Of a DNA stretch of 64,000 nt, positions 8,275-18,109 are shown one piece after another. Source of the stretch: Nonomuraea solani (lineage in GTDB: Bacteria; Actinomycetota; Actinomycetes; Streptosporangiales; Streptosporangiaceae); contig NZ_FNVT01000001.1 in NCBI RefSeq assembly GCF_900108335.1, forward strand, positions 372,001 through 436,000, given 5' to 3'. Numbering within the stretch: the first letter of the stretch is position 1; each line of letters opens with the position of its first letter. Below the pieces are notes generated by a model. The model worked only from the letters and a program-made list of their open reading frames with translations. It ran no database searches and had not been told where the DNA came from. The position numbers and the translations under genes are program-made.

Positions 8275-10856
8275 GTGAGGTCCCCTACTCGAAGGACGGC
8301 GCCGAGGCTGCGGCGGCGGCCGATGGCGATGTGCGCGTACGCGCCGAGGACGGCGACGGCGGCCAGCCCGGCCGCCAGCGCGCTGGGCAGGAACGGGTCG
8401 AGTGCGTAGTCGCCGACGGGCAGGTCACCGGCGTACGACGACAGGTCCACGCCGGGCCCGAGCGCGGCCGGCAGCCCGAGGCCCAGGCCGAGCCCGGCCA
8501 GCGCGGTGACGAGGATCATGGGCAGGATCTCCAGCACGGTCAGCCGCTGTGCCTGACGGTCCGACAGCCCCAGCGTACGGAGGAACGACAGCGCCCTGGC
8601 CCGGTCGGCCGCCCCGATCACCAGCGAGAGGATGACGGCGATCAGCGCGTACGCGGCCAGCGCGGCCGTCACCACGACCAGCGTCCACCGTACCGTGCTC
8701 GTCAGCGGATCATCCTGAATGTCATGCAGGATCCGTTCCTGCGACACCACGGTGGCCGACGGCACCAGCCGCTCCAGCGCGCCGGTCAGTGAGGCGTCGC
8801 CGTCGATCAGCAACGTGTTCACCGCCGGCCGCACCTGCACGCCGATCGGCACGACGAGGAACTTGCCCTTGCCGTAGAAACCGGGCACCGACGCGATCAC
8901 GCCCCGCGTGGCCAGCTTGAGCCGCGACTGCCACCCGATCTCGAACGTCCCCCGCCCCCGCAGCTCGGGCGAGACCAGCGCGCCATCGGACAGGGCGGGC
9001 AGGCCGACGGGCGCGCCGCCCAGCAGCTCACGCCACCGCGCGACGTCCACGGCGATGGCCTCGGCCCGTTCGGCGCCGTACCCGACCTGGACCCGGCCCG
9101 TCTGCGCGAGCACCACCCGCCGCACCCCGGCGAGCGCGCGCACCTGGTCGATGGCGGCGGCCGGGATCTCGATCTCCGACGTCACCTTGATCGGCGCGCC
9201 CGCCCGCTGCCAGGACGCCAGCCGCTGCGTGCTCGCGATCCCGTCGGAGACCACCGCCGCGAACACCGACACCCCCAGCGCGGGCAGCAGGATCAGCACC
9301 GGCAGCACGCTCGCCGAGCGCGCCCTGGCCGCCCTGGTCAACCCGAGGAACGGCACGGCCGCCCGCCCGCGCGCGGTCAGCCGCACGAGCAGCCGCAGCG
9401 GGTACGGATAACACCGCAACGTGATCAGCGCCGCCGCGAGCGTCAGGGCGATCGGCACCAGCAGCAGGAACGGATCCTGCCCGGTCGAGGCGGTGAGCCC
9501 GCGCGCCCGCAGCAGGTACGCCCCGGCCAGCGCCAGCACGACGACCAGCAGCTCCAGCGTGACCCGCTTGGCGGACGGCCGGGCGGCGGCCACGTCGTCG
9601 CGCCGCTCGTGCAGCGGCGTACGATGCGCGGCGACCGTCCGCGCGGCCGCGAACCCGACGGCCACGAGCACCACGAGCAGCGGCCCCGCGTGCACGATCG
9701 GCAGCACGGGCCCCGGCACGAGGAAGGACAGCGCGTACCCGGCCAGCGCGGCGGGCACCACCGCGAGCCCGGTCAGCGCCGCCGCCGCGCCCGCCACCTG
9801 CCGCAGCGCCCCGCCGCGCGCCCGCGTCAGCGACAGCGTGTGGTCGAGCCGGTCGGCCAGCAGGTGCACGGCCAGCACGATCACGCCCAGCGCCACCGCC
9901 AGCAGCCCGCCGAGCACCAGGTACATCACGGTCTGCGCGGTCGACAGCCCGGCCAGGAAGTCGTCGAGCAGCTTGGGCAGCCCGGTTTCGAGATGGTACG
10001 GGCTGGCCGAGCCCGTGGACTGGAGCGCCACGACCCGGTCGAACTCGCTGACCGCCGCCCGCAGGTCAGGTGCGCCCAACGCGGTCGCCGCCGTCGCGTC
10101 GAGCGGCAGCACCCAGCGGTAGGACAGGTTGCGCCCCGCGCCGCTGAGCGCGCTCAGCCCGGCGTCGGACATCAGCGTGGTGATGTGCTTCTCGAAGTCC
10201 AGTTGACCAGGTGGCTGGAGTTTGGTGACGTGCAGGAGCTCGGAGTTGTGCGACCAGTAGCGGGCGCCCGGGTCCTTGGCGCGGAAGGCGCCGACGATCT
10301 TCACGACGGCGTAGTCGTTCTCGCCGACCGTCTTCGACTCGCCCACCCGCAGGCCCATCTCGGGCAGCGCCTCTTCGGAGATCCCCACCTCGAACACCGG
10401 GATCGTCTCGCCCTCGTACCGCGTCGTGGCGGGCGCGCCGGGAACCCGTCCCTGGACCCATTCCACGCGCTCGGCGGCGTCGGACAGCCAGCCCAGGTTG
10501 ATGTACGACTGGCCGCTGGTGCCGGTGATCGGGGTGAGCGTGGTCTTGGCGGACATGTGGCCGGTCCGTGGCAGCAGCGGCCGCAGGTCCGGGGGCACGA
10601 TCTCGCGCCAGAGGCTGTCGCGGGAGTCGAACTGGGTGCGTTCGCGCAGGTCCTCGTCCGGCGAACGCGACTCCACGGTCACCGTCAGGTCGGTCTGCAC
10701 GGCGGGGGCGGCGCCGAGGGCACGGCGCAGCGCCTCGTCGTACGACGCCTGCATCGCCCTGGGCAGGCCCGCGACCAGCAGGCAGGCGCTCAACGTCAGC
10801 ACGAAGAGCACGGCCACCGTGCCCAGGTGCACCCGGGCGAGCAGCAAGATCCTCAC
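8271..10856 (-). CDS. FtsX-like ABC permease
   Basis: The 861-aa integral membrane protein starts with a single N-terminal helix (LLLARVHLGTVAVLFVLTLS). A large extracytoplasmic part follows, then two groups of hydrophobic helices separated by a second soluble domain. The last group (WTLVVVTAALAAYALIAVIL onward) is FtsX-like. The GTG start at 10856 makes a GTGA overlap with the stop of the neighbouring permease, so the much longer upstream extension of this frame is antisense noise. It likely works with the two ATPases in the operon. The substrate is unknown; antimicrobial peptides or lipoproteins are possible. Confidence 0.85.
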   Translation of the reverse strand: MRILLLARVHLGTVAVLFVLTLSACLLVAGLPRAMQASYDEALRRALGAAPAVQTDLTVTVESRSPDEDLRERTQFDSRDSLWREIVPPDLRPLLPRTGHMSAKTTLTPITGTSGQSYINLGWLSDAAERVEWVQGRVPGAPATTRYEGETIPVFEVGISEEALPEMGLRVGESKTVGENDYAVVKIVGAFRAKDPGARYWSHNSELLHVTKLQPPGQLDFEKHITTLMSDAGLSALSGAGRNLSYRWVLPLDATAATALGAPDLRAAVSEFDRVVALQSTGSASPYHLETGLPKLLDDFLAGLSTAQTVMYLVLGGLLAVALGVIVLAVHLLADRLDHTLSLTRARGGALRQVAGAAAALTGLAVVPAALAGYALSFLVPGPVLPIVHAGPLLVVLVAVGFAAARTVAAHRTPLHERRDDVAAARPSAKRVTLELLVVVLALAGAYLLRARGLTASTGQDPFLLLVPIALTLAAALITLRCYPYPLRLLVRLTARGRAAVPFLGLTRAARARSASVLPVLILLPALGVSVFAAVVSDGIASTQRLASWQRAGAPIKVTSEIEIPAAAIDQVRALAGVRRVVLAQTGRVQVGYGAERAEAIAVDVARWRELLGGAPVGLPALSDGALVSPELRGRGTFEIGWQSRLKLATRGVIASVPGFYGKGKFLVVPIGVQVRPAVNTLLIDGDASLTGALERLVPSATVVSQERILHDIQDDPLTSTVRWTLVVVTAALAAYALIAVILSLVIGAADRARALSFLRTLGLSDRQAQRLTVLEILPMILVTALAGLGLGLGLPAALGPGVDLSSYAGDLPVGDYALDPFLPSALAAGLAAVAVLGAYAHIAIGRRRSLGAVLRVGDLT

Positions 10857-13800
10857 TGTTCCTCCCGGAGGGCGAGCCCTTGCCCGCGCAGGTTGCGTGC
10901 CAGCCCGGCGACGATCGCGAACAGCACCCCGGCCACCAGCACCAGCATCGCGCCGGTGGCGGCCCACGGAATGTCGAGCGCCACGTCCGGCGTGACGGCC
11001 GACGCCTGGCCGGTCAGCACGATGTGCGGCACCACCAGCACGCCGACGACGATCGCGAGCCCGGTGCCGGCCAGCAGCGACAGCCCGATGACGAACGCCT
11101 GCTCCATCGCCAGCAGCCCGAGCACCTGCCGCGAGCTCACCCCGAGCGCCCGCAGGATCGCGAACTCGCCCATCCGCTCCCTGGCCGCGACGGCCGCGTT
11201 CACCAGGAACCCGAGCACCGCGAACACCAGCGCCGCCAGGAATCCCAGCATCAGCGCCCCCTGCAGCCCGCCGGCCAGCGGGTCGTCCCGCAGCCCCGCG
11301 GCCAGCTCGCGCTGGTCGAGCGCGGTGACGTCCCACTCAGGACGGCTCTTGAGCGCCTTCGCCGCGGCCGCGCCGTCGCCGGTGGCCAGCCACCACTCGG
11401 TGGCGGGCCTCGGTGGTCGCGCCGCGGCCAGCTCGTACGCCTGCAGCGACCCCCAGTCGGCGAGTACGGCCTTCTGACCGGCCGAGGCCGTCGGCATCGT
11501 CTTCACCACGCCCACGACCTTGACCGGCAGCACCCGGCGGTCGATGCCGGCCCGCCCGCTCTGCCCCACGCCCAGCTTGAGCGAGGCGGCCAGGTCGGCG
11601 GTGAGCACGACGGGCAGCGGCCCCGGCTCGGGCTGCCGGACGAAGGGGGCCATCGCCGGGCGGGTCGCGCTCGCGCTCAAGGAGAGCGGAGGCACCGCCA
11701 CCTCCTGGCCACCGGCGCTCAGCCCGGTCAGGGTCAGGTTCGCGTCGCTCTCGGGCGTGCCCGAGACCAGGCCGCGCAGCGCCAGCGGGTAGGTGATCTT
11801 CCCCGTCCGCCCGGCCAGCGACCGCAGGTCCACCTCGACCCGGTTGCCACCTGTGCGCAGCACCCCGAGCGAAATGTCGCGCCAGACCCCGAGCCCATCG
11901 GACAGCACCAGCCGCACCGGCAGATCCGCGGTCACCTGGGCCCGCAGGGTCAGCGCCTCCGGCCGCCCGGGCAGCACGAGCCCCCCGTCCGGTGCACCCT
12001 TCAGCGCCTTGGCCATCTCCCCGACCGACTGGGCCGACAGATCCGGACGGAGCTGGAACAACCGGTCGAGCTTCCCCGCGTCCACGGCGAGCAGTAGCGC
12101 GAGATCGCCGCTCACCTCGGTCTGTCCCCGGTAGGCGGGGGAGGCCGCGGTGACGCCGGGCAGCGCGGTGAAGGCCGTGCCCCGCCCGAGCGCCCCCAGC
12201 TCGGGCCCGTCCGGCGGGCCCGACAGCCGCAGATCGGCCCCGGCCTGGTGACGCGCCTGGTCGAGCTGCGAGCCGCGCCAGGTGGACACGGTGGCCATGG
12301 ACACGATCCCGATCGCGATCGCCATGGTCAGCAGCAGCGCGGGTCCGGCGTACTTCAACGGCCGCCTGCTCACCTGCCACGCCCCGAGCGCGGGGGCGAG
12401 CGTCGGCCGGCGCGAGGTCAGCCGCTCGGCCAGCTTCGAGACGCGCGGCACCAGTCGCAGCCCCAGCATGCCGCCCGTGAGCAGGGCCAGCGCGGGCCCG
12501 GAGATGATCAGTGGGTCGATGCCGAGCCCGCCCGAGGCCGTCGTCGTCACGGGCGCGCCGTAGCGCTGGAGCTGCCAGATCGCCAGCCCCGCCACCACGA
12601 GCAGCGCCAGGTCGGCGCCGGCCCGCTCGATCAGCCCCCGCCCGCCGCCGCGCCCCCGCGCCGACTGTTCCTCCACGTACGTCCGCCGCGCGCCCGCCAG
12701 CGCCGGCAACATCAGCAGCACGGCCGCGGCCAGCGCCACCCCGAACGACACCAGGTACGTCCCCAGATCCGCCACCGGCGCCAGCCGTACCCCGGAGGCC
12801 CTGATCCACGGGATCCGATTGATCAGCGCGAGCAGCGGCGGCCCCAGGAACGGCGCCACGATCGCGCACGGCAGCGCCACCAGCAGCGCCTCCCCGCCCG
12901 CCAGCGCCGCCAGCCGCGTCGTGCCCGCGCCGCGCGAGCGCAGCAGGGCCACCTCCATGCGGCGGTGGTCGGCGAGCAGCCGCGCGGTCAGCATCAGCGC
13001 GTACGCGGCCAGCAACAGCAACTGCAGCACCGGGATCAGCATGGTGGAGCGGGCCACCAGCGACGCGGTGCCGAGCTGGGTGAGCATCTCGGGCAGCCGG
13101 CTGGCGGTCACGCAACTGGCGCAGCCGCCCGCTTTCAGCCGATCGCCCAGCTCGGCGACCGCCCCGGCCAGCGGCCGAAGCTGCTCCGGCGTCAGTCCGC
13201 GCAGGTCCGGCACGGCCGTCCAGGTGGCGTTGACGCTGGTCGCGAACCGGCCGATGAACGTCTCGCGCGCCACCATCAGCGGCCCGTACGTGGTGAACTC
13301 GCCGCGCTCCACCCCCCGGCTGAGCAGCGGCTCGCCCGCCCAGCGCGCGCCGAACGGGTCGTTGAGCTGGAAGACGCCGGAGACGCGCACGGTGACCGGG
13401 CGCGGGTCGAGGCGCCCCTTCGTGGTGAACTCCTGGCCTGCCTTGAAGCCGGTGGCCGAGGCCGCCGACAGCGAGATCGCCGCCTCGACGGCCGCTCCGC
13501 CGGGCTTCGGCCAGGCGCCGGAGATCAGCCGGGCGTGCCGGTCGAGCCCGTCGTAGCTGCCGAACCTGAGCAGCTCGGGCAGCTTCTGGTCCTCCTGGCC
13601 CGGCATGGCGTAGGAGTCGGAGCGGAAGCTCGTGGTGATGGCGGGCGGCTCGGTGTAGGCGCGGCCGAGCTCGGCGTGTACCGCCTGGTCGAACGTGGGG
13701 AACGTGGCGGCCGTGACGGGCGCGCTGATGGTCGCGGCGGTCTGCTGGTACGAGGCCGTCTCCATCGTCCGGCGGACACCCGCTTCGGCGATGGAGGAGG

Positions 13801-13912
13801 CGTACATGGTCAGCGCGACCAGCGTGGTGGTCGCCAGCAGGATCGAGCCGAACGCCGCCAGGAGGAGCAGCGGCTCGCTGAACGCCCTTTTGACGACCAA
13901 CGGCCCCCGCAT
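10853..13912 (-). CDS. Very large FtsX-like ABC permease
   Basis: The 1,019-aa product begins MRGPLVVKRAFSEP, with an N-terminal helix and a big extracytoplasmic domain holding a close Cys pair (GGCASC). A four-helix group, a second long extracytoplasmic domain and a C-terminal FtsX-type helix group follow (EFAILRALGVSSRQ is the typical coupling motif). The start at 13912 has a good Shine-Dalgarno run (AGGGGG) a few bases upstream. It is the first gene of the four-gene ABC operon. At about twice the size of a simple FtsX protein, it may sense or bind ligand outside the cell. Confidence 0.87.
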   Translation of the reverse strand: MRGPLVVKRAFSEPLLLLAAFGSILLATTTLVALTMYASSIAEAGVRRTMETASYQQTAATISAPVTAATFPTFDQAVHAELGRAYTEPPAITTSFRSDSYAMPGQEDQKLPELLRFGSYDGLDRHARLISGAWPKPGGAAVEAAISLSAASATGFKAGQEFTTKGRLDPRPVTVRVSGVFQLNDPFGARWAGEPLLSRGVERGEFTTYGPLMVARETFIGRFATSVNATWTAVPDLRGLTPEQLRPLAGAVAELGDRLKAGGCASCVTASRLPEMLTQLGTASLVARSTMLIPVLQLLLLAAYALMLTARLLADHRRMEVALLRSRGAGTTRLAALAGGEALLVALPCAIVAPFLGPPLLALINRIPWIRASGVRLAPVADLGTYLVSFGVALAAAVLLMLPALAGARRTYVEEQSARGRGGGRGLIERAGADLALLVVAGLAIWQLQRYGAPVTTTASGGLGIDPLIISGPALALLTGGMLGLRLVPRVSKLAERLTSRRPTLAPALGAWQVSRRPLKYAGPALLLTMAIAIGIVSMATVSTWRGSQLDQARHQAGADLRLSGPPDGPELGALGRGTAFTALPGVTAASPAYRGQTEVSGDLALLLAVDAGKLDRLFQLRPDLSAQSVGEMAKALKGAPDGGLVLPGRPEALTLRAQVTADLPVRLVLSDGLGVWRDISLGVLRTGGNRVEVDLRSLAGRTGKITYPLALRGLVSGTPESDANLTLTGLSAGGQEVAVPPLSLSASATRPAMAPFVRQPEPGPLPVVLTADLAASLKLGVGQSGRAGIDRRVLPVKVVGVVKTMPTASAGQKAVLADWGSLQAYELAAARPPRPATEWWLATGDGAAAAKALKSRPEWDVTALDQRELAAGLRDDPLAGGLQGALMLGFLAALVFAVLGFLVNAAVAARERMGEFAILRALGVSSRQVLGLLAMEQAFVIGLSLLAGTGLAIVVGVLVVPHIVLTGQASAVTPDVALDIPWAATGAMLVLVAGVLFAIVAGLARNLRGQGLALREEQ

Positions 13913-14036
13913 GTGTCCCCCTTCGCCCCGTTTAGTGCACCTTCGGACAGGGGTTGGGCCGGGGGCAAGGCGATCTTTGCAACGGTGACGCAGCCGATAC
14001 GGGCGTGTGATATCGAAACCGTGACAAATGGGCTGC

Positions 14037-14075
14037 GCAAACAAAAACGCCGCACTCCAGAAGGAGTGCGGCGTT
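14037..14075 (-). terminator. Intrinsic terminator after rpsT
   Basis: A perfect 13-bp stem (14046-14058 with 14063-14075) closes a 4-nt loop. Read on the minus strand it is followed by TTTTGTTT, a textbook intrinsic terminator just beyond the rpsT stop. It also separates rpsT from the ABC operon, which is on the same strand. Confidence 0.92.
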
Positions 14076-14090
14076 GTCTATCGCCAGGTG

Positions 14091-14360
14091 TTACTTGGTG
14101 GCCAGGGCGGCGGCCTGCTTGGCGATCGCCGACTTGCGGTTGGCGGCCTGGTTCTTGTGGATGACGCCCTTGCTGACGGCCTTGTCGAGCTGGCGGGCGG
14201 CGACGCGCTGCGCCGCTACGGCCTGCTCGACGTCGCCCTGCTCGGCGGCCTCGCGGAACTTACGGACGGCCGTCTTCAGGGACGACTTGACCGCCTTGTT
14301 GCGCAGGCGAGCCTTCTCGTTCTGCTTGTTGCGCTTGACCTGGGACTTGATGTTCGCCAC
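14091..14360 (-). CDS. rpsT: 30S ribosomal protein S20
   Basis: An 89-aa, Lys/Arg/Ala-rich helical protein that binds 16S rRNA early in 30S assembly. The N-terminus [20 protein letters not shown] and the helix [16 protein letters not shown] are diagnostic of S20. The GTG start at 14360 gives the standard length; the longer upstream frame is not needed. A strong terminator follows at once. It is divergent in function and direction from lepA, as is common in actinobacteria, with one extra gene between them. Confidence 0.97.
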   Translation of the reverse strand: MANIKSQVKRNKQNEKARLRNKAVKSSLKTAVRKFREAAEQGDVEQAVAAQRVAARQLDKAVSKGVIHKNQAANRKSAIAKQAAALATK

Positions 14361-14469
14361 GAAGAAGCCTCGGTGAAAGTCTTGGTGATGGATGGGGCGC
14401 GCGGGCTCGTTGAGAGGGCGCGCCACACGCAGTTGCCCAGCGTACCAATAACTGAGGCGGCTGCTCAAA

Positions 14470-15456
14470 TCAACGCCAGCGCGTCATGTATTCGCGCCAG
14501 TCTTCCTCCGTGGCCGCGAAGTCCACGTAGAGCGCCAGGCCGAACCGCTCGCGGCGGCCGTGGCCGGTGAGGGCGAGCCGGGCGCCCTCCGCCGCCATCC
14601 CGACGCTCTCGGCGTAATCCGCCCAGGCTACCCCGTGGTCGTGGTAAGCGGGCGCGCCGATGTACAGGGCCTTGGTGTCGGGGACCAGGTCAAGGGCCAG
14701 TTCGGCCTGGCGGGCCACGTAGCCGCCGTACAGGGACTGCAGCGGCGTGAACGAGTCGTAGGTCATGATCGCGACCTGGTCGAGCCGGTTCACGACCTGC
14801 CTGAAGTAGCCCTGGGACCAGTATTTGTCGTGTCCCAGGATCGCCCGCGCCGTCAGGCGCATGCCGGGATAGGGCTCGATCTGCGGGCTGGAGGCCGACA
14901 GGAGCCTCGTGTGCCGCCTGGTCCGGTCGAGCAGGTCGAGGAACTCCGTGTCGCCGTCGCCGATCGGCTCGAAGTTGTAGTGGACGCCGTCGTAGCCGGT
15001 CTTCATGATGGCGGCGACGCCGGCCAGGACGTTCTCGCGGGACTTGGGGTCGTCGAGGTCGAGGCCGTCTTTCACGTCCTGGCCGAGCCAGGCGGAGACG
15101 CGGACGCCGGGCAGCCGCTGATGCATCCATTGGACGAAATTTGCGGCGTTGGGGTATTTAGCGGGATCTAAGCGGCCGTCGAACTCGAACGGGCCGGAGT
15201 GGACGTACACGTCCTTGATGCCCGTCGTACGCAGCCGGGCCGCCAGTCGTTCCACATCGCGCTCCGTACGGCGCCCGTCCACCCAGGCGTGGCCGAGCCA
15301 GAGGGCGTCGTTGCCCGTGCTCTTCGCCCAGGCCGCCGGGGCACCGGTAAACTGGAGGCGGAGCGCGGCGGCGATGAGGCCGACCAGCGCCACCACGATG
15401 GCCAAGGCGAGCGCGAGCAGGCGTACGCCGCGGCGGATGACGGTTCGGGCAATCAC
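14470..15456 (-). CDS. Membrane-anchored glycosidase-like protein, function unknown
   Basis: The 328-aa product has one N-terminal hydrophobic helix (about 13-32) and then an exported-looking domain. The pattern suggests a TIM barrel related to GH18 or putative-glycosidase families: [20 protein letters not shown], then [15 protein letters not shown] at the position of the catalytic strand, then [10 protein letters not shown] like the chitinase MTYD strand. The candidate acid is the Glu in NFEP. There is no DxxDxDxE motif, so true chitinase activity is doubtful. It sits between rpsT and lepA and reads toward rpsT. Confidence 0.6.
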   Translation of the reverse strand: MIARTVIRRGVRLLALALAIVVALVGLIAAALRLQFTGAPAAWAKSTGNDALWLGHAWVDGRRTERDVERLAARLRTTGIKDVYVHSGPFEFDGRLDPAKYPNAANFVQWMHQRLPGVRVSAWLGQDVKDGLDLDDPKSRENVLAGVAAIMKTGYDGVHYNFEPIGDGDTEFLDLLDRTRRHTRLLSASSPQIEPYPGMRLTARAILGHDKYWSQGYFRQVVNRLDQVAIMTYDSFTPLQSLYGGYVARQAELALDLVPDTKALYIGAPAYHDHGVAWADYAESVGMAAEGARLALTGHGRRERFGLALYVDFAATEEDWREYMTRWR

Positions 15457-15511
15457 CCGGGCATGTCACCATGAAAGACGCTTGACCTCAACCCTGTCGA
15501 AACGGACTTCG

Positions 15512-17341
15512 GTGCGCACTCAGCCTGGCCAGACCGACCCCGCGTTGATCCGCAACTTTTGCATCATCGCGCACATCGACCATGGCAAGTCGACCCTTGC
15601 CGACCGGATGCTCCAGATCACCGGGGTGGTCGATGACCGCTCCATGCGTGCCCAATACCTCGACAGGATGGACATCGAGCGCGAACGGGGCATCACGATC
15701 AAGTCGCAGGCCGTGCGACTCCCGTGGGACGGCCACGTGCTCAATATGATCGACACCCCCGGGCACGTCGACTTCACCTACGAGGTGTCCCGGTCGCTGC
15801 AGGCGTGCGAGGGCGCGGTCCTGCTGGTCGACGCGGCCCAGGGCATCGAGGCGCAGACGCTGGCCAACCTCTACCTGGCCATGAGCGCCGACCTGCACAT
15901 CATCCCCGTGCTCAACAAGATCGACCTGCCGGCGGCGCAGCCGGAGAAGTTCGCCGAGGAGCTGGCGGGGCTGATCGGCTGCGACCCGTCCGACGTGCTC
16001 AAGGTGTCGGGCAAGACCGGCGTGGGCGTGCGCGAGCTGCTCGACCACGTGGTGTCCTCGGTGCCCGCACCGGTCGGCGACGCCGACGCGGCCGCCCGGG
16101 CGCTGATCTTCGACTCGGTCTACGACACCTACCGCGGCGTGGTGACGTACGTGCGGGTCATGGACGGACACCTCGGCAAGCGCGAGCGCATCCTGATGAT
16201 GTCCACCAACGCCACGCACGAGACGCTGGAGATCGGCGTCATCTCGCCCGAGCCCAAGACGTCCGACCTGGGCCTGGGCGTCGGCGAGGTGGGCTACCTG
16301 ATCACCGGCGTGAAGGACGTGCGGCAGTCGCGGGTCGGTGACACCGTCACCTCCGCGGTCAAGGGCGCCCAGAACGCGCTGGCCGGCTACGAGCACCCGA
16401 AGCCGATGGTGTTCTCCGGGCTCTATCCGATCGACGGCGACGAATACCCCGAGCTGCGCGAGGCGCTCGACAAGCTCCAGCTCAACGACGCCGCCCTGAT
16501 CTACGAGCCGGAGACCTCGGCCGCGCTCGGGTTCGGCTTCCGCGTCGGCTTCCTCGGGCTGCTCCACATGGAGATCGTGCGCGAGCGGCTGGAGCGGGAG
16601 TTCGGGCTGTCGCTGATCTCGACGGCGCCCAACGTGGTCTACCGCGTGGTCATGGAGGACGGCGCGGAGCTGACGGTCACCAACCCGTCCGAGTTCCCCA
16701 CCGGCGGCAAGATCTCGCAGGTCTTCGAGCCGGTCACCAAGTCCACGATCCTGGCGCCCTCCGAGTTCATCGGCGCGATCATGGAGATCTGCCAGGGGCG
16801 GCGCGGGCAGTTGCTCGGCATGGACTACCTGTCGGAGGACCGGGTCGAGATCCGCTACACGCTGCCGCTCGGCGAGATCATCTTCGACTTCTTCGACCAG
16901 CTCAAGTCGCGGACCAGGGGCTACGCCTCGCTCGACTACGAGCCCGCGGGCGAGCAGGAGGCCGACCTGGTCAAGGTGGACATCCTGCTGCAGGGCGAGG
17001 CGGTCGACGCCTTCAGCGCCATCGTCCACAAGGACAAGGCCTACACCTACGGTGTCGACATGGCCAAGAAGCTGCGCGAGCTGATCCCGCGGCAGCAGTT
17101 CGAGGTGCCCATCCAGGCCGCCATCGGCGCCAGGGTCATCGCGCGCGAGAACATCCGCGCCATCCGCAAGGACGTGCTGGCCAAGTGCTACGGCGGCGAC
17201 ATCTCCCGTAAGCGCAAGCTGCTGGAGAAGCAGAAGGAGGGCAAGAAGCGGATGAAGATGGTCGGCCGGGTCGAGGTGCCCCAGGAGGCCTTCGTCGCCG
17301 CGCTCTCCACCGACTCCAACGCCGACAAGGGCAAGAAGTAG
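15512..17341 (+). CDS. lepA: Elongation factor 4 (LepA), ribosomal back-translocase
   Basis: The 609-aa GTPase binds the ribosome during elongation and initiation stress. Domains seen in order: a G domain with [14 protein letters not shown] and NKIDLP; beta-barrel domain II; EF-G-like domains III and V; and the LepA-specific C-terminal domain ending in a basic tail ([17 protein letters not shown]). The GTG at 15512 ([16 protein letters not shown]) is chosen because the family begins close to this segment. In-frame sequence continues upstream and a TTG at 15482 is an alternative. Conserved neighbour of rpsT and hemW. Confidence 0.95.
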   Translation: MRTQPGQTDPALIRNFCIIAHIDHGKSTLADRMLQITGVVDDRSMRAQYLDRMDIERERGITIKSQAVRLPWDGHVLNMIDTPGHVDFTYEVSRSLQACEGAVLLVDAAQGIEAQTLANLYLAMSADLHIIPVLNKIDLPAAQPEKFAEELAGLIGCDPSDVLKVSGKTGVGVRELLDHVVSSVPAPVGDADAAARALIFDSVYDTYRGVVTYVRVMDGHLGKRERILMMSTNATHETLEIGVISPEPKTSDLGLGVGEVGYLITGVKDVRQSRVGDTVTSAVKGAQNALAGYEHPKPMVFSGLYPIDGDEYPELREALDKLQLNDAALIYEPETSAALGFGFRVGFLGLLHMEIVRERLEREFGLSLISTAPNVVYRVVMEDGAELTVTNPSEFPTGGKISQVFEPVTKSTILAPSEFIGAIMEICQGRRGQLLGMDYLSEDRVEIRYTLPLGEIIFDFFDQLKSRTRGYASLDYEPAGEQEADLVKVDILLQGEAVDAFSAIVHKDKAYTYGVDMAKKLRELIPRQQFEVPIQAAIGARVIARENIRAIRKDVLAKCYGGDISRKRKLLEKQKEGKKRMKMVGRVEVPQEAFVAALSTDSNADKGKK

Positions 17342-17344
17342 CTT

Positions 17345-17761
17345 CTACAGGCCGAGCACGGCGGGCCGGCGGGCGAGGGCACGCCAGCGGGTCTTCGGGT
17401 CGTCGAGCAGGCGGCGGGCGCCGAGGTCGAGCAGCCCGCCGACGCCCGTCAGCTCGGCCGCCAGCTCTCCGCCGGCGCGCCTGAACTCCTGTTTCACCCG
17501 GTACGTCTTCCCGTCGCCCCACTCGAACGCGCACGTCACCTCGACCTCGTCGCCGCCGCGCAGCTCGCGGTGGTAGCGGATGGTGTTCTCCAGCGTGACG
17601 GGGCCTATGCCGGTGCTCGTCATGTCGTCGATCGAGATGCCGGCCGCGCGCAGGAACTCCCAGCGGGCGTGGTCGCCGTACTGGTGGTAGACGGCGCCGT
17701 TGACGTGGCCCTGGGTGTCGAGTTCGTAGCCGCGTACGGTGATGCGTACCGAGAAGGTCAT
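17345..17761 (-). CDS. Acyl-CoA thioesterase, hotdog fold
   Basis: A 138-aa single hotdog-domain protein of the 4-hydroxybenzoyl-CoA thioesterase/YbgC type. The signature YELDTQGHVNGAVYHQYGDH contains the Asp and His normally at the active site, followed by the long central helix (ARWEFLRAAGI). It would hydrolyse an acyl-CoA in the cytosol; the acyl chain is not predictable. Its ATG overlaps the stop of the preceding small gene (ATGA), so the two are probably co-translated. It is convergent with lepA, 3 bp away. Confidence 0.85.
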   Translation of the reverse strand: MTFSVRITVRGYELDTQGHVNGAVYHQYGDHARWEFLRAAGISIDDMTSTGIGPVTLENTIRYHRELRGGDEVEVTCAFEWGDGKTYRVKQEFRRAGGELAAELTGVGGLLDLGARRLLDDPKTRWRALARRPAVLGL

Positions 17762-18051
17762 GACCGTTCCTCCAGCCAGGTATGTGATCGGGCGGTGAGA
17801 TAGCGCAGGCCGTCGTCGCCGATCTCGATCCACTCGCCCCGCGTCCAGCCGCCGGTCGTCTGCGGGGCGAACCCGTGCCGCTGGAACAGCGCCGACGCCT
17901 CCTTCTGCGTCAGCCCCCGCCGGCCCCATTCGCGGATGACCCGCGCCGTCCGCTCGTCCTCGCCCGCCTCCTGCTCGCCCAGCGCGGCGGCCAGCTCCTC
18001 CAGCCCGCGCGCGATGAGCCGCAACGAGCTCTGCACCTTGGGGACGTCCAT
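17758..18051 (-). CDS. Small conserved protein, unknown function
   Basis: The 97-aa product starts MDVPKVQSS. It has a helical first half (RLIARGLEELAAALGEQEAG) and a second half GLTQKEASALFQRHGFAPQT that reads like a helix-turn-helix or helical hairpin, followed by WTRGEWIEI. It contains no Cys and has no signal peptide. It is translationally coupled to the downstream thioesterase by an ATGA overlap and is divergent from a GNAT gene. A regulatory role is possible but not shown. Confidence 0.65.
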   Translation of the reverse strand: MDVPKVQSSLRLIARGLEELAAALGEQEAGEDERTARVIREWGRRGLTQKEASALFQRHGFAPQTTGGWTRGEWIEIGDDGLRYLTARSHTWLEERS

Positions 18052-18065
18052 CTCATCGCCTATCG

Positions 18066-18077
18066 ATCGGTACCGAT
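18066..18077. promoter_or_regulatory. 12-bp perfect palindrome in divergent promoter
   Basis: ATCGGTACCGAT is a perfect palindrome midway between the divergent starts at 18051 and 18110. A -10-like GATACT lies at 18096-18101, just before the rightward gene. It could be an operator for the small helix-turn-helix-like protein next door, or chance. Confidence 0.35.
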
Positions 18078-18109
18078 TGCTTGGCGATCGTAACGGATAC
18101 TCTGAAAGC

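Noticed and set aside
9609..11477. 622-codon plus-strand frame in the ABC permease region
   Set aside because: Shadow of the minus-strand permeases; composition dominated by Arg/Gln/His, no domain.
15488..17029. 513-codon minus-strand frame over lepA
   Set aside because: Antisense of lepA; Asp/His/Leu-rich shadow typical of GC-rich coding DNA.
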